From Comamonadaceae bacterium (GTDB lineage Bacteria > Pseudomonadota > Gammaproteobacteria > Burkholderiales > Burkholderiaceae_C), in contig JAIYCG010000048.1 in the NCBI GenBank assembly GCA_027488115.1, positions 20,763-84,762 of the forward strand: a stretch of DNA of 64,000 nucleotides. Direction: 5' to 3'. The notes beneath the pieces were generated by a model. That model worked only from the letters and a program-made list of their open reading frames with translations. It made no database searches and was not told where the DNA came from. Each line of letters starts with the position of its first letter. Position 1 is the stretch's first letter. This document shows positions 9,772 to 17,741 of this stretch, piece after piece. The translations under genes and the position numbers were made by a program.

Positions 9772-11886
9772 TTATTTTTTCTTTTTGAAAGCTGGGTCAT
9801 AGCGCTTTAGCCAGTCAAAAAACTCGTGATACCAAATCACGTTGTTGGCAGGCTTCAAGATCCAATGATTTTCATCGGGGTACCAAAGCAAGCGCGCATC
9901 CACGCCCTTGGCTTTGAGGGTGTTGTAGTAGGCCAGGCCTTGCGCATCTGGCACGCGATAGTCTTTGGCCCCATGGATCACCAGTGTGGGCGTTTGCATG
10001 GTAGCCGCATAAGCAAGTGGGCTTTGCGAGTGCACCTTTTTCATATCGTTCCAATACCAGCCACCCAATTCTTGGGCATGCCAGCCGTAGGCATCGTCAG
10101 CGAACATGCCCACCCAATCAAAGCAGCCAGCATGGCACACATAAGCTTGATAGCGGCCTGGTTTGACATGGGCATTCATCCACGCCACCATGTAACCGCC
10201 ATAGCTTCCGCCGGTGGCAAATACCCGCCCTTTGTCGATCCATGTTTTTTTGCGCAGCCAGTCGGTGCATGCCTCCATGTCTTGCAACTCCAAGTCACCC
10301 CATTTGTGCGTGATTGAATCAAGAAACTTCAAACCAAAACCAGATGAGCCGTGGTAATTGACGTTGGCCACCACATAGCCTTGGGCTGCAAATACATGGT
10401 AGTTCCAACGCCAATGCCAAACATCGCCCGGCCCTGTGTGCGGTCCGCCATGAATGGTGTGAAGCAAGGGATATTTTTTGGTTTGATGAAAGCCCGGTGG
10501 ATAGTGCAACCACACTTGAACATCGTCCCCTTGGGCGCCTTTGAACCAATGCTCTTCGGTTCTTCCTAAAGCAACACCCTTAAGTAAATCATCATTGAAA
10601 CGCTCAATGCGCATTGGCTCTGAAGTCAAAGAGCGACCAGCCTCATCCACTTTGCTGACCTGAATGCGGCCAGGGTGAATGGCCTTGTCCATGAGGGTGA
10701 CCAATTGGCCTGCAGCCTCATCAAAGGCATGGACAGTGCCGCCCTCGCAAACAACTGTTGCTTGGGATTTGGCAATGTCAAAACGCCAGACGTGTTGTCG
10801 TCCCCTGTCCTCTGCTTTGCAAAATAATGCAGTGGCATCCTCACTCCACTTCAGCGGCATTTGCGGTTCACGGTCCCACTTGGCGCTGATGGTTTTCCAA
10901 GGCCTTGCTTGCTTGTTCAATTGAGACGTTGATGGCTTTTTGAGCTCAAGCAAAGCCAAGTGATTGGGTTGTGTGTGTTTGAGGGCTTGGTGTGAAGCCA
11001 AAAAAGCCAATTGCTCGCCAGCAGGGCTGTAGGAAGGCCCGGAGAAGTCCCAAGCCTCATGCCTGACCAAGTCTTTGATGGTAACGACTTTGTCACCCTT
11101 CAACTGAATTTCAGCCAAGGCCATGCGAGGGGCAGCTTTCTGGCCCTTGTCTGGGTCAAACACGAAGCTGATCTGTTTGCCATCGGCCGAAATGTCAAAC
11201 TCATTGGCACTGGGATCCCGGCGCGGTAGCTCGTAGTCAGTGCCCTCAAGCAAATCCACCACCCGACCGTTGGCGAGGTTCAAGAGACACAAGTGAGGGA
11301 CTCGGCCTTCGGGCAAGTTGTGGTCCCAGTGTCTGTAAACAGCATCTTCTGTGGCAAAGGCACTGTCTTTGCGCGCTTTCGTTTCCTTGAGTTTGTCGGC
11401 TTGTGACTGCAAGCCTATTGACTTAGGCCAAGCCCAAGTGATGAAGGCAATGCGTTGGCCGTCTGGAAACCATTTGAAATCGACCACACCGGTTGGCACG
11501 TCCCCTGCACGTTTGGCTTCACCGCCATCGGGCGGGATCAGGTAGAGCTGTAGCTCGTCGTCCTTCTTGCCATTTTGTGCTCGCTTGGCTACAAAAGCCA
11601 CCCAATCGCCTTGGGGTGAAAACTGCGGGCGGCCATCTTTGTCACCGCATTGCGTCAGTTGTCTGGGTTCGCCACCCAAGGTGGAGAGAAGCCAGATGGC
11701 ACTTTGAATGGTGTTTTCATTGACAGATGGTTGTGCAACTGCACAGACAACCTGCGCACCATCTGGGCTGATGCTGGGCGCACCCAAACGTTGAAGTTGC
11801 CACATCAACTCAACGGTGAGTTGTTTGGAAGAAATTTTTGATTGAGATGGAGATCTTAGAGCGACCATTTCTAACTTGTCCTTCAT
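9772..11886 (-). CDS. S9 family prolyl oligopeptidase-type serine peptidase
   Basis: Predicted cytoplasmic acyl-peptide or dipeptidyl-peptidase of clan SC, 704 residues. The N-terminal two-thirds form a TolB/WD40-like beta-propeller (repeated motifs such as APSISPDGAQVVCAV, RPQFSPQGDWVAFVA and FKWFPDGQRIAFIT). The C-terminal alpha/beta hydrolase has HGGPHTGPGD for the oxyanion region, the nucleophile in TGGSYGGYM, an aspartate in HGAKDYRVP and a histidine in DENHWI, so the catalytic triad is complete. No signal peptide is apparent. Eight bases separate it from the upstream pterin dehydratase gene, which suggests one transcript though no shared pathway is obvious. The C-terminus ends in a lysine run. 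Confidence 0.92.
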   Translation of the reverse strand: MKDKLEMVALRSPSQSKISSKQLTVELMWQLQRLGAPSISPDGAQVVCAVAQPSVNENTIQSAIWLLSTLGGEPRQLTQCGDKDGRPQFSPQGDWVAFVAKRAQNGKKDDELQLYLIPPDGGEAKRAGDVPTGVVDFKWFPDGQRIAFITWAWPKSIGLQSQADKLKETKARKDSAFATEDAVYRHWDHNLPEGRVPHLCLLNLANGRVVDLLEGTDYELPRRDPSANEFDISADGKQISFVFDPDKGQKAAPRMALAEIQLKGDKVVTIKDLVRHEAWDFSGPSYSPAGEQLAFLASHQALKHTQPNHLALLELKKPSTSQLNKQARPWKTISAKWDREPQMPLKWSEDATALFCKAEDRGRQHVWRFDIAKSQATVVCEGGTVHAFDEAAGQLVTLMDKAIHPGRIQVSKVDEAGRSLTSEPMRIERFNDDLLKGVALGRTEEHWFKGAQGDDVQVWLHYPPGFHQTKKYPLLHTIHGGPHTGPGDVWHWRWNYHVFAAQGYVVANVNYHGSSGFGLKFLDSITHKWGDLELQDMEACTDWLRKKTWIDKGRVFATGGSYGGYMVAWMNAHVKPGRYQAYVCHAGCFDWVGMFADDAYGWHAQELGGWYWNDMKKVHSQSPLAYAATMQTPTLVIHGAKDYRVPDAQGLAYYNTLKAKGVDARLLWYPDENHWILKPANNVIWYHEFFDWLKRYDPAFKKKK

Positions 11887-11894
11887 TTCATTGA

Positions 11895-12197
11895 TCAGAA
11901 TTCTTGTTCTACCATTTTGTCAATGGCCTCTGCAAGTTCAAAGTCTTTGCGGGTCAGACCATTGGCATCGTGCGTCCACAATTTGATGCGAACCGTTGTG
12001 TAGACAGAGGTCATTTCAGGATGGTGATTTTGGTTTTCGGCCAGCTCACTCACTTTAACCAACATCGCAATGGCTGTTTTGTAGCCTTCAAATCGCCACT
12101 CCTTGGAGATGCTGGCATCCGATAAATTACAACGCCATTGATGAAGGACTTGCATGCCCTCTTCAATTTGTGCTTGATTGAGTCGTTCGTTTGCCAT
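11895..12197 (-). CDS. phhB: 4a-hydroxytetrahydrobiopterin dehydratase (pterin carbinolamine dehydratase)
   Basis: Recycles the 4a-carbinolamine pterin formed by aromatic amino-acid hydroxylases; some bacterial members instead act with molybdopterin. The 100-residue protein has the family motif ENQNHHPEMTSVYTTV, with the two catalytic-site histidines, followed by LWTHDANGLTRKDFELA. Length is normal for the family. No phhA (phenylalanine hydroxylase) gene is adjacent; the downstream neighbour is an S9 peptidase eight bases away. The symbol is given by family; the actual hydroxylase partner is unknown. Confidence 0.9.
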   Translation of the reverse strand: MANERLNQAQIEEGMQVLHQWRCNLSDASISKEWRFEGYKTAIAMLVKVSELAENQNHHPEMTSVYTTVRIKLWTHDANGLTRKDFELAEAIDKMVEQEF

Positions 12198-12269
12198 GAA
12201 ATTTAAAACCCTTCTAACTTAAACAATGGCATAAAAATTCTGCACTGTAATGGCCAACATTTCAGAAAC

Positions 12270-12299
12270 AAAAAAGCCCCACTTGTTCAAAGTGAGGCT
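12270..12299 (-). terminator. Rho-independent terminator after tRNA-His
   Basis: On the minus strand a 10-bp stem with one mismatch (AGCCTCACTT and AAGTGGGGCT) is followed by TTTTT. It lies 17 bases past the tRNA 3' end and before phhB. Confidence 0.8.
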
Positions 12300-12315
12300 A
12301 AGTTGTTGTTTTATA

Positions 12316-12392
12316 TGGGGTGGCTGATGGGGCTCGAACCCACGACAACAGGAATCACAATCCTGGACTCTACCAACTGAGCTACAGCCACC
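12316..12392 (-). tRNA. tRNA-His (anticodon GUG)
   Basis: Cloverleaf of 77 bases including an encoded CCA end and the additional 5' G(-1) typical of histidine tRNA paired with C73. The anticodon loop reads TTGTGAT and the T-arm contains GGTTCGAACCC. It lies between ppiD and phhB with its own -10 box and terminator. Confidence 0.97.
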
Positions 12393-12403
12393 GTAGAAGC
12401 GGG

Positions 12404-12409
12404 ATTATA
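12404..12409 (-). promoter_or_regulatory. -10 box of the tRNA-His promoter
   Basis: A perfect TATAAT on the minus strand sits 11 bases upstream of the tRNA 5' end. No good -35 hexamer is found 16-18 bases further upstream. The box is just beyond the ppiD stop codon, so the tRNA can be transcribed independently. Confidence 0.55.
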
Positions 12410-12426
12410 GCCGAAACTAATTTCTC

Positions 12427-14367
12427 TTAGGCGCCCTGACCCTCCGATTTAGCCTTGGCAGCGCCAGGCTTGGGCACCAATATTTCAGCCTTCATGATGG
12501 CCTTGAGCTGAGCAATGTAGGCCTGCGTTTCAGCGGTTCCCCAAAGTTGGGTAAATTGCTGTTGGGCTTGCATCATGAGTTCTTTGTTTTCTGCTTCTGG
12601 CGGTAAAACTTGAATCACGCGAACGACTGCAAATCCTTGGTCTCCCAGATCGATCCCATTGACTGCGGGCAGTTTGTTGGGATCTGCGCGGAGAACGGCA
12701 TCAACCACTTGGGGCAATTGTTTTTGTGTTTTTTCGCGAGAAATCACAATGGCACTGGGCAACTTATCGGCACCTGCACTGCCATTGATTGAAGACAACC
12801 GTTGCTGACCTTGAGTCTTGGCCATTTCAGCGGCTTTTTCCTGAGCTAAAGCACGCTTGACGAGCTCTTTGACATCGGCCAAAGGCAATGTCGCTGCAGG
12901 ATGATGTTTGACAACACGGGCAGAAACCAGCGTGCTAGGCGCCACTTCAATGGCCTCGGTGTTGCGCTGTTTTTGCAAAGATGTTTCACCAAACAATGCT
13001 TGCAATAAAGCTGGGTGGTTCAAAACACCTTTGGTTTGCCCTGCCTGCGCGGGTTGGCGCGCCACTTGATTGGCTTTTTGAATGCTGAGTTTGATTTTGT
13101 CAGCCACTGGCTTCAAGCTGTCAGACTGCTCGTAGACCGTGTTGGAAAATGTTTCGGCCAACTCGGCATATTTGCGCTGGGCTTGTTGCTTCTTCAAGTC
13201 GGCTTCCAAGGAAGGTCGCAGTGATTCAAAACTTTGCACTTTTGCGGCCTTGATGTCGGTGAGTTGAATGATGTGGAAGCCAAACTCAGACTCAACCAAA
13301 TCGCTGATGTCAGACTTTTTCATGCTGAAAGCAGCATCTTCAAAAACCTTCACCATGGCACCGCGGCCAAAGAAGTCCAAATCGCCACCTTTGACTGCAG
13401 AGCCCGGGTCTTGCGAGTTTTTGCGAGCCACATCGGCAAAACTTGCTGGCTTGGCTTTGACCAGTTTAAGCAGTTCTTCGGCTTTGGTGCGTGCCACTTT
13501 TTTCTCTGCTTCAGGTGCATCCTTTGCTGCCGTGATCAAAATATGGCTGGCTCGACGCTCTTCTTTGCTAGACAAGCGCTGCAAGTTTTGCTCATAGTAA
13601 GACTTCAAGTCTTGCTCATTCAAAGTAATGGATGAGCGTAGGCTTTCAATGTCGAGAACCACGTACTCAATGTCTGCTGTTTCTAAGGATTGGTATTTGG
13701 CTTTGTTTTTTTCGTAAAAAGCCTGTATGTCTGCTTCAGACACAGTGATTTTGCCAAGGTAATCGGAAGCCGGAAAATTTAAAATTTGAACTTCGCGTCG
13801 CTGCATAAAGGCATTCATGGCCGTTTGGGTTTGCGCAGCAGTGGCATAGGCAGAAGCCTGAACACCTTGTATCACTTGGCGATTGGACAAATCTGAACGA
13901 ACTTGCATTTCAAACATTTCAGGCGTCATGCCTTGCGAGGCAGCCAGTTGTTTGTAACGTTCCATGTCAAGCTTGCCATCGGCGTTGCGCAGCGCTGCAA
14001 TAGCAGGGCTTTGTTGCAACTCGCGGGCCAAACGTGTGTCGCTGGCCGTCAATTGCAGTTTTTGTGCGGCGGCAGAAATAACTTGGTCACGAACCAATCG
14101 CTCAAGCGTGGCGTATTTGGCTTCAGGTGTATCGAACAATTTGGCATCAATGTTGGGCATAGAGGCACGAATGCGATCGACTTCCCGTTTGTGAGCAGCA
14201 TCCCATTCAGATTGACTGATTTTGTTGCCGTTGACTTTGGCAACAACAGTGCCTTTGTCGTTGAAGCGACTATAGCCTTCAAGACCAAACAAGACGAAGG
14301 AGGGAATGATGAGCAGGAACAATATGCCCATCATGATCTTGGTGTTGTTGCGGACAAAATCAAACAT
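12427..14367 (-). CDS. ppiD: PpiD-like membrane-anchored periplasmic peptidyl-prolyl isomerase/chaperone
   Basis: Folding factor at the SecYEG exit site. The 646-residue protein has a short cytoplasmic start (MFDFVRNNTKIMMG), one membrane anchor (ILFLLIIPSFVLFGLEG, about residues 14-32), a SurA-like N-terminal chaperone domain and a parvulin domain near residues 270-370 with RRASHILITA, SQDPGSAVKGGDLDFFGRG and the closing SEFGFHIIQL. A second, degenerate parvulin-like C-terminal region follows. Length matches the family (about 620). It lies between two tRNA genes with a terminator upstream, so it is probably a single-gene transcript. Confidence 0.93.
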   Translation of the reverse strand: MFDFVRNNTKIMMGILFLLIIPSFVLFGLEGYSRFNDKGTVVAKVNGNKISQSEWDAAHKREVDRIRASMPNIDAKLFDTPEAKYATLERLVRDQVISAAAQKLQLTASDTRLARELQQSPAIAALRNADGKLDMERYKQLAASQGMTPEMFEMQVRSDLSNRQVIQGVQASAYATAAQTQTAMNAFMQRREVQILNFPASDYLGKITVSEADIQAFYEKNKAKYQSLETADIEYVVLDIESLRSSITLNEQDLKSYYEQNLQRLSSKEERRASHILITAAKDAPEAEKKVARTKAEELLKLVKAKPASFADVARKNSQDPGSAVKGGDLDFFGRGAMVKVFEDAAFSMKKSDISDLVESEFGFHIIQLTDIKAAKVQSFESLRPSLEADLKKQQAQRKYAELAETFSNTVYEQSDSLKPVADKIKLSIQKANQVARQPAQAGQTKGVLNHPALLQALFGETSLQKQRNTEAIEVAPSTLVSARVVKHHPAATLPLADVKELVKRALAQEKAAEMAKTQGQQRLSSINGSAGADKLPSAIVISREKTQKQLPQVVDAVLRADPNKLPAVNGIDLGDQGFAVVRVIQVLPPEAENKELMMQAQQQFTQLWGTAETQAYIAQLKAIMKAEILVPKPGAAKAKSEGQGA

Positions 14368-14414
14368 GTGAGAACTCTCAGTAAAGTTGCGCAGTCAAAG
14401 TCTTGAAAAAGACA

Positions 14415-14439
14415 AAAGGCGAACAATTTGTTCGCCTTT
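14415..14439 (-). terminator. Rho-independent terminator after hupB/tRNA-Val
   Basis: A perfect 10-bp stem (AAAGGCGAAC and GTTCGCCTTT) with a five-base loop is followed on the minus strand by TTTTGTCTTTTT. It lies 10 bases after the tRNA-Val 3' end. Confidence 0.85.
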
Positions 14440-14449
14440 GCTTGAGGGG

Positions 14450-14525
14450 TGGTGGGTGATGACGGGCTCGAACCGCCGACCTACGCCTTGTAAGGGCGCC
14501 GCTCTACCAACTGAGCTAATCACCC
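14450..14525 (-). tRNA. tRNA-Val (anticodon UAC)
   Basis: A 76-base cloverleaf with encoded CCA. The acceptor stem pairs GGGTGAT with ATCACCC, the anticodon loop is CTTACAA and the T-arm reads GGTTCGAGCC. It begins only 13 bases after the hupB stop, so it is likely cut from a hupB-tRNA transcript. Confidence 0.97.
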
Positions 14526-14538
14526 CCTTGATCAAAGA

Positions 14539-14811
14539 TTAGTTGAGGGCGTCTTTAAGGGCCTTGCCTGGACGGAACTTAGGCACCTTGGCAGACTTGA
14601 TCTTGATGGCAGCGCCAGTACGGGGGTTGCGACCCGCGCGAGCAGCACGCTTGGTGACGGCGAAGGTACCGAAACCAACCAAAGCGACAGTGCCGCCCTT
14701 TTTCAATGTGGTGCGAACAGCGCCAATGGTGGCTTCTAATGCGCGGCCAGCAGCAGCCTTAGAGATGTCGGCTTGTTTGGCAATGTGCTCGATCAATTCT
14801 GTCTTGTTCAT
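14539..14811 (-). CDS. hupB: HU-family nucleoid DNA-binding protein
   Basis: Small basic histone-like protein that bends and compacts DNA as a dimer. The 90 residues begin with [20 protein letters not shown] and contain the DNA-embracing arm [21 protein letters not shown], whose proline intercalates in the minor groove. ATG at 14811 was chosen because HU proteins begin at this methionine; the frame is open to 14856 but adds a hydrophobic stretch foreign to the family. A near-consensus promoter lies about 130 bp upstream and tRNA-Val follows by 13 bases. The symbol hupB is by general similarity. Confidence 0.95.
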   Translation of the reverse strand: MNKTELIEHIAKQADISKAAAGRALEATIGAVRTTLKKGGTVALVGFGTFAVTKRAARAGRNPRTGAAIKIKSAKVPKFRPGKALKDALN

Positions 14812-14939
14812 ACTGAGAACCCTAGAAAAAATAAGAAGACTCAAAATTTGAGTCACTCATGATTGTTAAAAATTTTTTGATTGAAGTTTTGAAAACTTCT
14901 GGGACACAACAATGTCTCCGCAATGAATTTGTCGACTCC

Positions 14940-14968
14940 AGTATAGACAGACAAAACGCGCCTGACAA
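14940..14968 (-). promoter_or_regulatory. Sigma-70 promoter of hupB
   Basis: On the minus strand TTGTCA (14968-14963), a 17-base spacer and TATACT (14945-14940) match the sigma-70 consensus at five of six and five of six positions. Transcription would start near 14933 and give a leader of about 120 bases before hupB. The leader shows no clear riboswitch. Confidence 0.7.
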
Positions 14969-15085
14969 TTGATTTTACGTCTACAAACCGCAATGCGATT
15001 TGAATTCTAGACGCAAACTGAATGTATGCGGGGGCGCATCTCTAAAAATTTTTTAACATTCGTATAAACTGGTTCTCAAAAGTTC

Positions 15086-16171
15086 TCATATAGCTTGCGC
15101 AATGGCTTTTCCAAGGTCTTGCGTATTAGCAGAACCCCCAATATCACCGGTGCGTGGCGCACCACTATTTGGTGCTAGTACTTTCTCAATGGCAGCCAAC
15201 ACAGCATCGTGCGCGGGCTTGCAACCTAGAAATTCCAACATCATTGCACCGCACCAAATTTGCCCAATAGGGTTTGCAATGTTCTTGCCTGCAATGTCTG
15301 GCGCAGAGCCGTGAACAGGTTCAAACAAGGATGGGAATTTGCGATCGGGATTGAGGTTGGCGCTAGGTGCAATGCCAATGGTGCCTGTGCAGGCTGGACC
15401 TAAATCGCTGAGGATGTCGCCAAACAAATTACTGGCCACGACCACATCAAAAAAGTCAGGGCGCTGAACGAAATGGGCCGTCAAAATATCGATGTGAAAT
15501 TTGTCGACATTGATACCGGGAAAGTTCTTCGCCATTTCGACAACACGCTCGTCCCAATAAGGCATGGTAATGGCAATGCCATTGGATTTGGTGGCGCTGG
15601 TGAGATGCTTTTTGGGCCGAGACTGCGCCAACTCAAAAGCAAATTTCAAAACGCGATCGACACCAATGCGTGACATCACGGTTTCTTGCATGACAATTTC
15701 GCGCTCAGTGCCTGGGTACATGCGCCCCCCAATGCTGGAGTATTCGCCTTCGGTATTTTCGCGCACGATGTACATGTCAATTTCGCCTGGCTGCCTAGGC
15801 GAGCCATCTTTTCTGACCACCGGTGCAATGATGCCTGGCATCAGTCTGGCTGGACGCAAGTTGATGTACTGATCAAACTCACGACGGAACAAAAGCAAGG
15901 AACCCCACAAAGACACGTGGTCTGCAATTTTCTCTGGCCAACCTACTGCGCCAAAGTAAATGGCATCGTGGCCACCAATTTGGTCTTTCCAGTTATCGGG
16001 CAACATTTTTCCGTGCTTTTCAAAATAGTCCCAGCTTGAAAAGTCGAAATGATCAAATTGCAAATCGAGACTGAATTTGGAAGCCGCAGCCTCCATGACC
16101 CTGAGACCCTCTGGCATCACTTCTTTTCCAATACCGTCTCCAGCAATGACTGCAATGCGTTTTTTCGTCAT
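15086..16171 (-). CDS. Tartrate/D-malate dehydrogenase family protein (TtuC/DmlA-like)
   Basis: NAD-dependent beta-decarboxylating dehydrogenase of the isopropylmalate/isocitrate superfamily, 361 residues. It begins MTKKRIAVIAGDGIGKEVMP and has GAVGWPEKIADHVSLWG, YINLRPARLMPG, the ENTEGEYSSIGGR loop, and the metal-site region GDILSDLGPACTGTIGIAPS with EPVHGSAPDIAGK. The GWP and VSLWG features separate tartrate/D-malate enzymes from LeuB. ATG at 16171 follows GGAGAGAAAC; a TTG at 16186 is disfavoured. The exporter gene upstream ends 23 bases earlier in an 11-bp triple repeat, so the two are probably cotranscribed. Which of tartrate, D-malate or a related acid is the substrate is not resolved. 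Confidence 0.9.
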   Translation of the reverse strand: MTKKRIAVIAGDGIGKEVMPEGLRVMEAAASKFSLDLQFDHFDFSSWDYFEKHGKMLPDNWKDQIGGHDAIYFGAVGWPEKIADHVSLWGSLLLFRREFDQYINLRPARLMPGIIAPVVRKDGSPRQPGEIDMYIVRENTEGEYSSIGGRMYPGTEREIVMQETVMSRIGVDRVLKFAFELAQSRPKKHLTSATKSNGIAITMPYWDERVVEMAKNFPGINVDKFHIDILTAHFVQRPDFFDVVVASNLFGDILSDLGPACTGTIGIAPSANLNPDRKFPSLFEPVHGSAPDIAGKNIANPIGQIWCGAMMLEFLGCKPAHDAVLAAIEKVLAPNSGAPRTGDIGGSANTQDLGKAIAQAI

Positions 16172-16190
16172 GTTTCTCTCCTTCAATATA

Positions 16191-16223
16191 TTGCTCAGTT
16201 TTTGCTCAGTTTTTGCTCAGTTT
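16191..16223. repeat. Perfect triple 11-bp tandem repeat at the exporter stop codon
   Basis: Three exact copies of TTGCTCAGTTT (plus strand). Read on the minus strand they encode the exporter C-terminus KTEQKLSKN and supply its TGA stop, each copy being read in a different frame. Removing one copy would bypass the stop and join the frame of the downstream dehydrogenase. Confidence 0.9.
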
Positions 16224-17124
16224 TTTGTACGGGCCGAACCACCCAACTCACACCCCAAGCAGTGAGCGCCATACCAACAAGTGTAAAAGCAGTCATCGGC
16301 TCATCAAATAAGAACCAAGCCAGCAAGGCCGTAGAGGGCGGTACAAGGTACATCAGGCTGGTCACACTGGCAGCAGCACCTTTTTGAATCAGCATGTACA
16401 ACAGTGAACTACCGCCCAAGGTCAATCCCAGTACAGACCATGCCATGGCACCCATGAACTCGGCATTCAACTGCACGGCTTCAGTTTCTAACATCGCCAA
16501 AGGGCTTGTGACAATCAATGCAGCCATCAACTGCACTGTATTGGCAGAGCGAACATCACAGGGCTTGACGAAGCTTTTTTGATAAAGAGTTCCCAAAGTA
16601 ATGGAAAGCAGCGCCATGATGGCAAAACTCAAATTGAGCGGATTGACATGGTCCAAGGCACTCCCCTGAGTCAGTTTGTGCCAGACCACCAAAAGCAAGC
16701 CGAAAAATCCGAGCAGCAGACCCATCCACTGTCGGCGACTTACATTGTTTTCTGCGGTGTTGTCTCTAGAAGACAACCAAATGGCGGTGAGCACGGGCTG
16801 CAGGCCCACAATGAGTGCCGACAAACCAGAACCCATGCCCGCCTTCACAGCCGCCCAAACGCCCCCCAAATAACCCGCATGCATCAGCACGCCCGTGACG
16901 GACAAGTGGAACCATTCAAAACGGCTTTGCGGCCACCGCACTTTCGACATCTTGATCCAGATGACAAAACAGGCAATAGAAAAAGCGTAACGAAGCCATA
17001 AAAAGGAAAATGGGGGCGCATTGGGCATGCCAAATCGGGCAACAATGAAGCCTGTGCTCCAGATGAGCACAAAGACCGCAGGCATGGCCCGCACCCAAGC
17101 AGCTGATGAATCTGAGTGACTCAT
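16195..17124 (-). CDS. EamA/DMT-superfamily drug/metabolite exporter
   Basis: Inner-membrane transporter of the 10-TMS drug/metabolite family, 309 residues. Two EamA repeats are visible: the first from AMPAVFVLIWSTGFIVARFG through the ALIVGLQPVLTAIWL motif, the second from LLSITLGTLYQKSF through SLMYLVPPSTALLAWFLFDE. The substrate is unknown. The start ATG overlaps the pgsA stop by four bases, so it is coupled to pgsA. The very C-terminus is encoded by the 11-bp triple repeat described separately, which makes its stop codon sensitive to slippage. By family topology both ends face the cytoplasm. Confidence 0.9.
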   Translation of the reverse strand: MSHSDSSAAWVRAMPAVFVLIWSTGFIVARFGMPNAPPFSFLWLRYAFSIACFVIWIKMSKVRWPQSRFEWFHLSVTGVLMHAGYLGGVWAAVKAGMGSGLSALIVGLQPVLTAIWLSSRDNTAENNVSRRQWMGLLLGFFGLLLVVWHKLTQGSALDHVNPLNLSFAIMALLSITLGTLYQKSFVKPCDVRSANTVQLMAALIVTSPLAMLETEAVQLNAEFMGAMAWSVLGLTLGGSSLLYMLIQKGAAASVTSLMYLVPPSTALLAWFLFDEPMTAFTLVGMALTAWGVSWVVRPVQKTEQKLSKN

Positions 17125-17708
17125 TTCACTCGCGCACGGATCTCAGGCAAGGCCTTTTGCATGTAGTAAATCATGGACCAAAAGGTCAGGATGGAAGCAA
17201 TCCAAATTAAGACCGTGCCCCATAAGTGGGTGTCAATGACGCCTAAAAATTGCCCATTGAAGAGCAAGAAGGGAATAGCCACCATTTGCACCGTTGTTTT
17301 GAGCTTGCCCACAAAATGGACGGCGACGCTTTTGCCAGCGCCAATCTGCGCCATCCACTCGCGCAAGGCGGAGATTGCAATTTCACGGCCAATGATAATC
17401 AGAGCAACCAAGACATGGACTCGGTGCAAATGAACCAACACCAACAAGGAAGCACACACCAAAAACTTGTCGGCGACAGGGTCTAGAAATGCACCGAATG
17501 AGGAGGCTTGATTGAGTTTTCGAGCCAAATAGCCATCTAGCCAGTCGGTGATGGCAAAGATCACGAACATGATGGTGGCCAAGAAATTGCGGGACTCTAC
17601 AGGCAACTCTGTGTAGAACACCCCCACAATGAAAGGAATCGCAATAATGCGCGTCCAAGTCATGATGGTAGGGATGGTGAAAAACATGGGAGGTATTGTG
17701 TCACGCAT
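17121..17708 (-). CDS. pgsA: CDP-diacylglycerol--glycerol-3-phosphate 3-phosphatidyltransferase
   Basis: Membrane enzyme making phosphatidylglycerol-phosphate, the committed step to phosphatidylglycerol and cardiolipin. The protein contains the complete CDP-alcohol phosphotransferase motif: DWLDGYLARKL, then SSFGAFLDPVADK, matching D-x2-DG-x2-AR-x8-G-x3-D-x3-D. Four hydrophobic segments follow the family layout. ATG at 17708 was taken as start; family proteins align from about MFFTIPTIMTW at 17687 and a TTG at 17717 also exists, and none has a clear ribosome binding site. It follows uvrC by 33 bases, a gene order also seen in gammaproteobacteria, and overlaps the exporter gene by four. Confidence 0.94.
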   Translation of the reverse strand: MRDTIPPMFFTIPTIMTWTRIIAIPFIVGVFYTELPVESRNFLATIMFVIFAITDWLDGYLARKLNQASSFGAFLDPVADKFLVCASLLVLVHLHRVHVLVALIIIGREIAISALREWMAQIGAGKSVAVHFVGKLKTTVQMVAIPFLLFNGQFLGVIDTHLWGTVLIWIASILTFWSMIYYMQKALPEIRARVK

Positions 17709-17741
17709 TGAAGTCAATTTGCTGACACTCCAACGTATTCC

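Noticed and set aside
15026..15039. Small hairpin ATGCG-GGGG-CGCAT before the dehydrogenase stop
   Set aside because: The stem is only five pairs, and the following T-run is on the strand where no gene ends.
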